Origin: Desulfobacteraceae bacterium
GTDB lineage: Bacteria > Desulfobacterota > Desulfobacteria > Desulfobacterales > ETH-SRB1
Direction of reading: 5' to 3'
DNA: 9,494 nucleotides
NCBI GenBank assembly: GCA_030638305.1
Contig: DAOWEW010000003.1
Coordinates: 1-9,494, forward strand
Shown piece after piece: positions 1 through 6,470 of the stretch. A program made the translations under genes and the position numbers. The notes beneath the pieces were generated by a model. The model was not told where the DNA came from, did no database searches, and saw only the letters and a list, made by a program, of their open reading frames with translations. How positions within the stretch are numbered: the stretch's first letter is position 1; every line of letters begins with the position of its first letter.

Positions 1-7
1 ACACTAT

Positions 8-259
8 ATGGAAACAGACAATTTAAAGATTATCTTTAAATTGTCACAAAGTGTTGAGCATGCTGGATACTATGTATCCATGGGAAATGCGTGGCTTATA
101 TCTGTTTGTATGGCAAAATTTCCGGATGAAACAATTATTTTTTTTAAAAACAATACCCTGGACAATAAAACACATAATAAAGCAATCCAAAAATCTCGCG
201 AAAGTTACAGAGTTTCAAAAGAGCATAAAAGAATAATAAATGAATTGAAAAGAAGGTAA
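8..259 (+). CDS. Hypothetical short ORF, possibly the 3' end of a gene entering from the left
   Basis: I do not recognise this 83-residue reading frame. The frame stays open to the left edge (the two codons before the ATG are sense codons), so it may be the tail of a longer gene or a remnant. Its C-terminal third is rich in Lys, Arg and Glu, as in a soluble helical tail; no catalytic motif, signal peptide or membrane segment is evident. There is no visible ribosome binding site in the seven bases before the ATG. A 13-bp perfect inverted repeat covers codons 4-13, unusual for a gene start. It converges on the leftward operon, with 110 bp between the stop codons. A second overlapping frame (51-236) is also open, so coding status is uncertain. 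Confidence 0.3.
   Translation: METDNLKIIFKLSQSVEHAGYYVSMGNAWLISVCMAKFPDETIIFFKNNTLDNKTHNKAIQKSRESYRVSKEHKRIINELKRR
17..45. repeat. Perfect 13-bp inverted repeat with 3-nt loop
   Basis: Arm GACAATTTAAAGA (17-29) is mirrored exactly by its reverse complement at 33-45, with loop TTA at 30-32. A second small hairpin follows directly (TGGATAC 63-69 against GTATCCA 73-79). The stem is mostly A/T with no T-tract after it, so it does not look like a standard intrinsic terminator. It could be an operator-like palindrome, the end of a small mobile element, or a remnant. No second copy is visible in this window. Confidence 0.6.
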
Positions 260-369
260 AGTTAATAAAGTTGATTTATATGGCAATAAAGTTAAACAAG
301 CTCCTATTTTTTTAAGCGAATGAAAAGCAAGTTGTTTTGAGTTTTCAAATTTCTGATATAATAATTCTA

Positions 370-1440
370 TTATCGTATTAGTCTGATAACGTTTGTTTGA
401 TTGGCGCAATTTTTTCTAATACAAAAGATTTGTTTGATTTCTGCCGGTTCTGTTTTTGTAATTAAATTCAGATCATATGGATTGTCCTGAACCGGGCAGG
501 CATATCTAATCTGTTTTTTTAGCATAAGAGCGCCTGAAGCGCAATTGAAAGCCCCGGCTATTTTCATGCTGCCAAAAATTGGTGCATATCCCCCTGTAAA
601 AATATCCGCAGGCACAATATTTCTATATGTTGTTTCATCCCCTGCCATACCATCAGCTTCCACGATACATATATCAGGATTAGCTTCAGTTTCGCAATTA
701 TTCAGGGAAACTTGAATCATTTTACAATATTTATTCTGACAGTTTTCTAAGGTTGTCATAAAAAATACGCTTCCTTCCCCCGGGACAGCCGATGGTGAAG
801 CCGAAAAATTAAACGGTTTAATTTTACCGTCATTGGCGATTCGCAATTTTTGATTACATATATACTCCATAACATTACCGCATTCATCAACACAGCCGGT
901 AAGGACGTATTTGCAGCGTCCCTCTTCCAGCCATGCTTTAGCAAGAATAAGAGCCTGATGAATCGGCGAAGTGAACTGAGTTAGCGTTAAAGTCGGACCT
1001 CGAAAATTCAACACTGTTGAGATATATGATACTGCGGCATTATGAACTGAATGCGAAAACGTTGTCGGAGAGACACTGCCGTCACCGTAATCTATAATAT
1101 CATCAAGAAACCGAAAGGTTGTCACGTGGGGCCCGAAAGCTGTTGCGAGAATAATTCCAATAGCTGATTCTTTGTCATTAATTTGAATGCCGCTGTCAGC
1201 GACTGCATCCCATGCGGCCAGCACAGCCATTTTGCTAAATCTGTCTGCTCTGCGTATTTTTTTTGACAGATTTATATCATTAATAGTTTTTTTTTCAACT
1301 CTGTATGCGGGATAAAAAGCATTTTGATCGTTACACGACTTTATTTGAGATGGTGCGACCCAGCCTTCTCGCAATGCAATGTCAAGGCTGTCAATTCCGC
1401 GTCCTCTTGCAGAAATTATTCCTATTCCGGCAATATTCAT
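370..1440 (-). CDS. Catalytically inactive ketosynthase-like protein (chain-length-factor type)
   Basis: The 356-residue product has the overall length and fold cues of a beta-ketoacyl synthase: N-terminal NIAGIGIIS, a SPTTFSHSVHNA stretch near 124-135, GPTLTLTQ near 148-155 and PGEGS near 220-224. The catalytic residues are gone. The nucleophile Cys position (about 157) reads FTSP with Thr in place of Cys; the HGTGT-like motif reads ADGMAG, with Asp263 for the first His; the KGxTGHT motif reads MKIAGAF, with Ala297 for the second His. It is therefore most likely a non-catalytic partner, like the chain length factor of type II polyketide synthases, for the complete ketosynthase encoded 22 bp upstream. 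I chose the ATG at 1440 because it begins the canonical N-terminus; the frame is open further upstream but inside the previous gene. Shine-Dalgarno is weak, suggesting coupling. It is the last gene of the operon; 260-369 beyond it holds no convincing terminator. An A9 tract (1287-1295) lies in the message. Confidence 0.85.
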   Translation of the reverse strand: MNIAGIGIISARGRGIDSLDIALREGWVAPSQIKSCNDQNAFYPAYRVEKKTINDINLSKKIRRADRFSKMAVLAAWDAVADSGIQINDKESAIGIILATAFGPHVTTFRFLDDIIDYGDGSVSPTTFSHSVHNAAVSYISTVLNFRGPTLTLTQFTSPIHQALILAKAWLEEGRCKYVLTGCVDECGNVMEYICNQKLRIANDGKIKPFNFSASPSAVPGEGSVFFMTTLENCQNKYCKMIQVSLNNCETEANPDICIVEADGMAGDETTYRNIVPADIFTGGYAPIFGSMKIAGAFNCASGALMLKKQIRYACPVQDNPYDLNLITKTEPAEIKQIFCIRKNCANQTNVIRLIR

Positions 1441-1462
1441 GTAATATGCTTTTAAAAACGGT

Positions 1463-2665
1463 TTACGGTTGGTTGATTTGATCTCTGGCAATAACAATAG
1501 AGGCATTATTTCCGCCAAAAGCCAGGGATGTGGATACGGCAAAACTGCCATTTATTTGTGTCTGCTCTGTAACCGGTTTGACAGCTATATCATCATCCTG
1601 TTGCATAAAACCTGCGCTGGCAGGTATCCAGCCTTCTCTCAGTGCAGCGGCTGTAAATGCTGCTTCCAGACCTCCTGCGGCGCCAAGAGTATGGCCAGTA
1701 TAGCCTTTTGTTGAAAAAAAATTTATTTGCGGACCAAAAACTTTTTCAAGCACGATTCCTTCAACCTTATCATTATCATGAGTCGCAGTGCCGTGAGCAT
1801 TTACAAAACATACATCTTGTGGAGTAATTTTTGCATCAGAGAGAGATTTACGCAATGCTGACTCCAGTCCTGAACCGTCAGGATGAGGAGCTGTGAGATG
1901 GTATGCATCTGCCGCTGCTCCATATCCTGCAAGACGCAATACTGACTTTTTATTTCTACTGCGTGAGAATTCTTCTGTTTCAAGAATCAGAATACCTGCT
2001 CCTTCCCCTAAATTCAGACCCGATCTATCTTTGTCAAAAGGCCTGCATAAAGATTTGCTTAAAATCCCAAGTGCTCCAAAACCACATAAAGGTATCCTGT
2101 TTAATTCGTCTGCTCCACCGGCAATGGCAACATCGCAAACACCGGTTCTTAACCATGACAGAGCTGTTCCGATTGCATCAGCACCGGACGAACAGGCGTT
2201 AACTACAGTAACTGATGGCCCGTTTGCTTTTATTGATTTAGCTACAGCTTCGGCAAGATTACCCTTTAGAAAACGGTCAGCAGAGGCCATGTCTGCCGCT
2301 CCTGTATTCCGGTATGTTTGATAAAAATCAATGTCATTCAACTGGCTTGCCACGCTGGTTCCAAGACACACCCCGGTTTTAATGCCGGAAAAGTCCTTTT
2401 GCAGGCCGGCATCATGTAAAGCTTCTTTTAATGCGGATATAGCGAGAGACAGGGTGCGCATTTCGTTTTTTTGTTTACTAACTTGTTTACTAACTTGTTT
2501 ACTAATCAGGGGACTTTTTACCTCAAAAACCGGATAGGGTAGAGAAGTGTCGAACAAACTAACCGGGCCTGCGTTTCTTTTCATGAGCCTGAATGATTCC
2601 AGGTGCTCCGTTATATTTTTTCCGGCAGCAGAGATTCCGCCAATTCCTGTGATGAATATTTTCAT
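1463..2665 (-). CDS. Beta-ketoacyl-ACP synthase (FabF/FabB-like, catalytically complete)
   Basis: This 400-residue enzyme should condense an acyl chain with malonyl-ACP, extending it by two carbons in the cytosol. It is of full family length with a complete Cys-His-His triad: Cys158 in VVNACSSG, His291 in NAHGTATHD, and His325 in KGYTGHTLGAAGG with Lys320 ahead of it. PFDKDRSGLNLGEGAG (209-224) and the C-terminal FGGNN are also typical. It follows the ACP gene by 49 bp, an intergenic gap almost filled by a heptamer repeat, and precedes a dead ketosynthase-like gene, so it probably forms a KS/CLF-style heterodimer with that product. The ATG at 2665 begins the canonical FITGIGGIS strand; only a weak AAAGAG precedes it. 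Near residues 55-65 it carries SKQVSKQVSKQ, from a 12-bp DNA triplication absent from the other ketosynthase here. Chain specificity cannot be read from the sequence. Confidence 0.93.
   Translation of the reverse strand: MKIFITGIGGISAAGKNITEHLESFRLMKRNAGPVSLFDTSLPYPVFEVKSPLISKQVSKQVSKQKNEMRTLSLAISALKEALHDAGLQKDFSGIKTGVCLGTSVASQLNDIDFYQTYRNTGAADMASADRFLKGNLAEAVAKSIKANGPSVTVVNACSSGADAIGTALSWLRTGVCDVAIAGGADELNRIPLCGFGALGILSKSLCRPFDKDRSGLNLGEGAGILILETEEFSRSRNKKSVLRLAGYGAAADAYHLTAPHPDGSGLESALRKSLSDAKITPQDVCFVNAHGTATHDNDKVEGIVLEKVFGPQINFFSTKGYTGHTLGAAGGLEAAFTAAALREGWIPASAGFMQQDDDIAVKPVTEQTQINGSFAVSTSLAFGGNNASIVIARDQINQP
2471..2506. repeat. Three tandem 12-bp units inside the ketosynthase gene
   Basis: Unit TTGTTTACTAAC (plus strand) occurs at 2471-2482, 2483-2494 and 2495-2506; the last copy differs only in its final base. 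In the gene's frame it encodes SKQV-SKQV-SKQ. Because the unit is a multiple of three, copy-number change would lengthen or shorten a loop without breaking the frame. Confidence 0.9.
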
Positions 2666-2673
2666 TTCTCTTT

Positions 2674-2707
2674 AACCCTGAACCCTGAACCCTGAACCCT
2701 GAACCCA
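2674..2707. repeat. Heptamer tandem repeat, G-quadruplex-capable on the message strand
   Basis: Four perfect AACCCTG units on the plus strand (2674-2701) plus a partial fifth (AACCC, 2702-2706). On the transcribed message this is five GGG runs separated by exactly four bases (GGGTTCAGGGTTCAGGG and onward), meeting the usual G3N1-7 quadruplex pattern. It fills most of the gap between the ACP stop codon and the ketosynthase ATG, its last GGG ending 10 bases before that ATG, so it occupies the ribosome landing region. Confidence 0.92.
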
Positions 2708-2714
2708 TGAACGG

Positions 2715-2987
2715 TTATCTGTTTTCATATACGTAATTCGCCAGCGTATCAATCGAATAGAATATTTTTTGGCCTTCCTTCATATCTTTGATTTCTATAC
2801 CGAAGTTACGCTGAAGCAGTACAACAATTTCAACTGCGTCCAGAGAATCCAGCCCCAGGCCTTCTCCAAACAAAATTTCATCATCTTTAATATCTTCCGG
2901 ACTCACATCTTCTAATGAAAGATTTTCTACCAGCAGTTCTTTTAATTTTTTTCGTATTTCAGGCAATTCCATTTTTTTTTCTTCCAT
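2715..2987 (-). CDS. Acyl carrier protein
   Basis: A small acidic 90-residue protein with the acyl carrier signature GLDSLDAVEIV; Ser48 is the expected site for the 4'-phosphopantetheine arm that carries the growing chain as a thioester. Length and helical layout fit a stand-alone type II ACP: helix 1 around 8-22, the DSL at the start of helix 2, and a terminal helix ending at Asn89. It would serve the ketosynthases and deliver the product to the acyltransferase encoded immediately upstream. A strong ribosome site (AAGGAG, 6 nt spacing) supports the ATG at 2987; a second in-frame ATG at codon 6 is separated from it by an A9 tract. It is probably a dedicated carrier for this pathway, but a role in primary fatty-acid synthesis cannot be excluded from sequence alone. 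No phosphopantetheinyl transferase is seen in the window. Confidence 0.95.
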   Translation of the reverse strand: MEEKKMELPEIRKKLKELLVENLSLEDVSPEDIKDDEILFGEGLGLDSLDAVEIVVLLQRNFGIEIKDMKEGQKIFYSIDTLANYVYENR

Positions 2988-2993
2988 CTATAG

Positions 2994-2999
2994 CTCCTT
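2994..2999 (-). promoter_or_regulatory. Strong Shine-Dalgarno of the ACP gene
   Basis: Message strand AAGGAG lies 6 nt before the ATG at 2987 and overlaps the TAA stop of the acyltransferase gene. It is the best ribosome site in the window, fitting the high level at which a carrier protein is usually needed relative to its enzymes. Confidence 0.8.
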
Positions 3000-3906
3000 A
3001 TCCACTCCAGACATCATGAAACATGAAACATTGGTATGGATATTTTTTAACAAATGCCTCAATTATTTTTACGTAATTTTGAACCCACTGATGGAGTTGT
3101 TGGCGCTTATCATATTTTCCATCATAGCGTGGATATATTACATTGGATACATCAACAATATACTTACGGCTTGAAACCTTATTTGACAGCAAAACCACTA
3201 CAGGAGATTCAACTGCGGCGGCGACAGCAAAACCGCTGAAAGGGAACCATGCTTTTTCACGTAGAAATGAAACTTCAACGGCTTTAGCCCCGTATCTTCT
3301 GTCTCCCATGATAGATACAATATGGCCTTTTTTCAAAACATCCATTATTTCTACTATACCACCAAGATATTGATCCGGAGAAATAATTTTTATATTATCC
3401 TTTTCTCTGTCAATATTCAGCGAGCTTCGTACTGCCTTATTGTCTTCAGGGCGCATAAGAAGATATACTGTTCTTCCTGCTTTTTTTAAGGCAGTTAAGG
3501 CGATTTGCCAGCTGCCTGCATGTGATGTTAACAAGATTATTCCTTGTTTATTATTTTGAAGCAGGGCCATCAGCTCATTGTATCCATTGAGCTGAATATC
3601 AAATGTTGTATGCCCGGAAACAGACGCATATCTGTCAATAAGCTGCTTCCCCTGACTGATAAACAGACGGTAAATATGCAACAGCCTTATTAAATAGTTG
3701 CGATCAGGAAATCTTTTATTGATATATGGCAGGGCAGCAGAAACCGCAGTCCGGTCAAAAACCAAATAATAAAGGCATACAATATACAAAAAACCATATG
3801 TTTTGCGCAACCCGAATAATTTCAGGAGAGCTTTAAAAAACCAGAAGCCGAATTTGTTTCCTCTTTTCCGGATATTTATATTTTGTGACTGTTTATTCGG
3901 CTTCAT
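2998..3906 (-). CDS. LpxL/HtrB-like lysophospholipid acyltransferase
   Basis: This 302-residue protein matches the lipid A biosynthesis acyltransferase (LPLAT) superfamily. It has a hydrophobic N-terminal stretch (about 19-50) likely to anchor it to the inner membrane, the catalytic-site motif SHAGSWQ (His129 to Gln134), MGDRRYG (200-206) and a C-terminal YPYQCFMFHDVW. In LpxL the motif is HX4E; here Gln replaces the acid, which I recall also seeing in acyltransferases of aryl-polyene-type clusters. It would transfer an acyl chain from ACP to a lipid or sugar acceptor, so it is the likely step that puts the product of this locus into a membrane lipid. The frame is open to a GTG at 3957, but I prefer the ATG at 3906 because it gives a normal N-terminus and only a 14-bp overlap with the glycosyltransferase gene, with a weak AAGAG before it. 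Confidence 0.87.
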   Translation of the reverse strand: MKPNKQSQNINIRKRGNKFGFWFFKALLKLFGLRKTYGFLYIVCLYYLVFDRTAVSAALPYINKRFPDRNYLIRLLHIYRLFISQGKQLIDRYASVSGHTTFDIQLNGYNELMALLQNNKQGIILLTSHAGSWQIALTALKKAGRTVYLLMRPEDNKAVRSSLNIDREKDNIKIISPDQYLGGIVEIMDVLKKGHIVSIMGDRRYGAKAVEVSFLREKAWFPFSGFAVAAAVESPVVVLLSNKVSSRKYIVDVSNVIYPRYDGKYDKRQQLHQWVQNYVKIIEAFVKKYPYQCFMFHDVWSG

Positions 3907-5086
3907 AATTACTGATTCTCTTGAGAAACATTTGCGCAGCACTAAATACAACGGCACCTGTTAATAATGCTGCTATTGGTGCAACGATCAAAGAACCAAG
4001 CAACCACTCTATAAGTCTTGCCGGAAGCTGTCCAAAAATTGTATTCAGGCTAATATCTGTCAGCCAGTGACCGTTTTGCATATAATAGCCCAGCTCAATG
4101 CAAATTAGTGGAACAAAAGGAGGCATGCATAAGTGTTGTATATTCAATGCCATTATTTTATTCAGATGCAGACGCGTTGCAACATAGGCAATTACCAAGG
4201 TATGCATTGATATAAGAGGCAGTACGGCAAAAAAGGTTCCAACTGCGGCCGACATGGCCAATCCGCCAGGGCTTGCGTTTTCTTTCAGTAATTTTTTTAC
4301 CAACTTTACAGGATGACGCATTAAACTGAAGTCAACCTGCTTTTTATGGGCCGCAACAACTTTTCGGTGCGGAAACGGTAAAAGGCGTCTTCCAACCAGC
4401 CTGGTATGCATACATGAAATGCGGAAATTATCTATAAATGGTTTAAAACCGGAAATTCGCAGATGAGGTTCAGGATACCAGACGTCAATTTCAACAGTTT
4501 TTAAATACAGTCCGGCCCAAACCGCTCTGGCCAGAACTTCAGCCTCAAAATCGTAATGCGAACCTTTCATGTCCAACGATAAAAGATGTTTTACAGGGTA
4601 AGCCCGAAATCCACTCTGGCAATCATCAATGGATACACCTGTTTCCACTCTGAGCCAGAAATTTGCAAGCTTTCTTCCAAACCGGCTTGAATTTGGAATG
4701 TTTTTTCCATTAAATTTTCTACATCCGATAATTATGGATGTTTCATCATCCTGAAGCAAAGGTATAAAATTTTCTAAATTCCGGGGATAGTGCTGGCCAT
4801 CTGCATCTATGGTAATCATAAAACGACCGCCATTGGCTTCAACATACCTTAAAGCAGTAAGAATAGCCTGTCCCTTTCCTTTGTTTTTATTATGCGTCAG
4901 CACCTCAACATCGCTTCCGGAAAATAATGCTGAAATATCCGTATCAGTACTGCCATCGTCAACAACAACCACTTTTTGCAAATATGAACGGCAACCCGAA
5001 ACAACATCTTTAACAGTATTCTTATTGTTAAAGACCGGAATAACGCACCAGATATGTTCAGTTGAAAATGAGCTGTTCTTTTCCAT
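3893..5086 (-). CDS. Family 2 glycosyltransferase fused to a DUF2062 membrane domain
   Basis: Two-part protein of 397 residues. The N-terminal part (about 10-230) is a GT-A fold family 2 glycosyltransferase resembling dolichyl-phosphate-mannose or undecaprenyl-phosphate sugar transferases: VIPVFN, VVVDDGSTD (41-48), the metal-binding DADGQH (94-99) and DDCQSGFRAYP (154-164). The C-terminal part (about 255-390) is a DUF2062 domain with hydrophobic segments near 278-303, 318-333 and 362-386, placing it in the inner membrane. It probably moves a sugar from a nucleotide donor to a lipid acceptor; substrate and linkage are unknown. It lies 28 bp after the second radical SAM gene and overlaps the acyltransferase by 14 bp, suggesting the two act on the same headgroup or product. 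Start choice is open: an in-frame GTG at 5092 lies nearer the GGAAA ribosome site; I prefer the ATG at 5086. Confidence 0.9.
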   Translation of the reverse strand: MEKNSSFSTEHIWCVIPVFNNKNTVKDVVSGCRSYLQKVVVVDDGSTDTDISALFSGSDVEVLTHNKNKGKGQAILTALRYVEANGGRFMITIDADGQHYPRNLENFIPLLQDDETSIIIGCRKFNGKNIPNSSRFGRKLANFWLRVETGVSIDDCQSGFRAYPVKHLLSLDMKGSHYDFEAEVLARAVWAGLYLKTVEIDVWYPEPHLRISGFKPFIDNFRISCMHTRLVGRRLLPFPHRKVVAAHKKQVDFSLMRHPVKLVKKLLKENASPGGLAMSAAVGTFFAVLPLISMHTLVIAYVATRLHLNKIMALNIQHLCMPPFVPLICIELGYYMQNGHWLTDISLNTIFGQLPARLIEWLLGSLIVAPIAALLTGAVVFSAAQMFLKRISNYEAE

Positions 5087-5114
5087 GCGCACTTATTTCC
5101 AAATAGCTAAAAAG

Positions 5115-6470
5115 TTAGCTTTTACGACCTTGTTCATCCTTTGCAAGAAGCATGTCCCACAAGGATCCGGAGTACCCGAGTTTATGAAGAAACTGCAAAC
5201 TGCTATCCAGAACATCAGGCGGAAAAATACAATGCCTTATGCCTTTAAAACTATTGTTCAATGTATTTTCAAGCCATTGTTTATCTATTCCAGGCGCAAT
5301 ATAATATACGGGTTCAAGTAATTCCCGGTCAGGCGAAATAATGCCTTGCTTCATTGCAATCCTGGCAAGAGCGGTATCAGGAAGAATGCGTATACCCATA
5401 AAAATAAATGAAACAGTTTTTTTCAGGTTTATTATATTATGTATTCCTTCCATAACAGTTTCTTGTGTTTCACCCGGGCAGCCAAACATGTAATAATGCG
5501 CTGTAGCGACACCGTTACGGATAAAAAGGTCGTTACATTTGATAATATCATTAAATTGAAAAGATTTGCCCAGTTTCTTCAGTGTGATGTTTGATGCAGC
5601 ATCAGCTCCAATTTCCGCAGCTTTAAGACCGGTTTGTTTCATGAGATGTATATGTTCGTCATCAAGGCCTTCGGGCTTGAAAAAAGCCGTCCATGGAATA
5701 AATATACCGCGCCTTTTCATTTCATTGACCACATCAAGATAGCGGCCATTGTCATCATTAAATACGGAATCGGTAAAGAATATATATTTGACCTTGTGTT
5801 CATTCATCAGGGTATTAATATCATTAACGACCTCTATAGGGTCCCTGCAACGAATAGTTGAACCTTCAAGAACAGGATAAGAACAATACACGCATTTATG
5901 AGTACAGCCACGTTTTGTCTGGATGGAAGCTATATTGCCGCTTTTCAGATAAAATTGCATAATGTCGGAATCATAAAATGCAGAAGGGATTTCATTCCCG
6001 CTCAACTTTAATGATGTTTTGATACATCTGTGCTCCGGATATTTTCCCTGCCTGGCATTATTAACAAACTCAACCATTAATTTTTCGCCTTCTCCTACAA
6101 TTCCGTAGTCAGCGCCAACTTTGCGCAGAATTATCTCCGGCATAATAGAAAACCCTGAACCACCCACAACAATTTTAGCATTTGTTGCCTGCCGAATTTT
6201 TTTTACTATATTTCCTGCTGCATCAATATATCTCTGTTCATTTAGCAGATTGACGTTGTCAATATTTCGTATTGATATGCCGATAATTTCCGGATTGACT
6301 TGTTTAATCCGATTTCCCAGCTTATCCAATGAGCAGTTATTTTGAAGGAAGTCAAATTGGTATACATCATAACCTGCTTTTTTCAGTGCTGCGGCAACCA
6401 TACTTAACCCAAGCGGATATGCAGGATAAGGAGTGGTCGCGATATTGGAAGAAATTAAAAGGATTTTCAT
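5115..6470 (-). CDS. B12-binding-domain radical SAM enzyme, lipid-biosynthesis type (second of two)
   Basis: This 451-residue protein has an N-terminal cobalamin-binding-like Rossmann domain (about 1-135, with PLGLSMVAAALKKAGYDV, PEIIGISIRN, VVGGSGFSI and GIVGEGE). A radical SAM domain follows, its 4Fe-4S ligands in the CX3CX2C motif RGCTHKCVYCS (Cys189, Cys193, Cys196). MFGCPGETQET is the usual late strand of the family. No DxHxxG motif is seen in the B12 domain, so any cobalamin would be bound without a protein His ligand, as in many members. Known relatives methylate unactivated carbons or make or rearrange C-C bonds; the context suggests the substrate is an acyl chain or lipid. It overlaps the preceding radical SAM gene by ATGA (6470-6467), indicating translational coupling. 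NCBI uses the family name 'lipid biosynthesis B12-binding/radical SAM protein' for proteins that look like this; I could not check the assignment. Confidence 0.9.
   Translation of the reverse strand: MKILLISSNIATTPYPAYPLGLSMVAAALKKAGYDVYQFDFLQNNCSLDKLGNRIKQVNPEIIGISIRNIDNVNLLNEQRYIDAAGNIVKKIRQATNAKIVVGGSGFSIMPEIILRKVGADYGIVGEGEKLMVEFVNNARQGKYPEHRCIKTSLKLSGNEIPSAFYDSDIMQFYLKSGNIASIQTKRGCTHKCVYCSYPVLEGSTIRCRDPIEVVNDINTLMNEHKVKYIFFTDSVFNDDNGRYLDVVNEMKRRGIFIPWTAFFKPEGLDDEHIHLMKQTGLKAAEIGADAASNITLKKLGKSFQFNDIIKCNDLFIRNGVATAHYYMFGCPGETQETVMEGIHNIINLKKTVSFIFMGIRILPDTALARIAMKQGIISPDRELLEPVYYIAPGIDKQWLENTLNNSFKGIRHCIFPPDVLDSSLQFLHKLGYSGSLWDMLLAKDEQGRKS

Noticed and set aside
260..369. Bidirectional terminator between the convergent frames
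   Set aside because: Only AT-rich sequence, TAAAGTT-like direct repeats and weak 5-6 bp complementarities are visible; no GC-rich stem with T-tract on either strand.
1441..1551. N-terminal extension of the inactive ketosynthase-like protein to 1551
   Set aside because: The extra residues are Pro/Leu-rich and antisense-like in composition, lie inside the preceding ketosynthase's 3' end, and the canonical KS N-terminus begins at the ATG at 1440.
1893..2321. 142-codon open frame on the plus strand opposite the ketosynthase
   Set aside because: It is antisense to a ketosynthase with a complete catalytic triad; its translation is Pro/Ala/Ser-rich with no recognisable motif.
3907..3957. GTG start at 3957 for the acyltransferase
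   Set aside because: It would overlap the glycosyltransferase gene by 65 bp and add residues before the normal family N-terminus; the ATG at 3906 fits better.
5105..5120. 6-bp hairpin AGCTAA/TTAGCT over the second radical SAM stop codon, as a possible terminator
   Set aside because: The stem is short and AT-rich, no T-tract follows on the message strand, and the glycosyltransferase starts 28 bp on in the same operon.
4809..5321. 170-codon plus-strand frame spanning the junction of the glycosyltransferase and second radical SAM gene
   Set aside because: It is antisense to two strongly supported genes and shows no domain or ribosome site.
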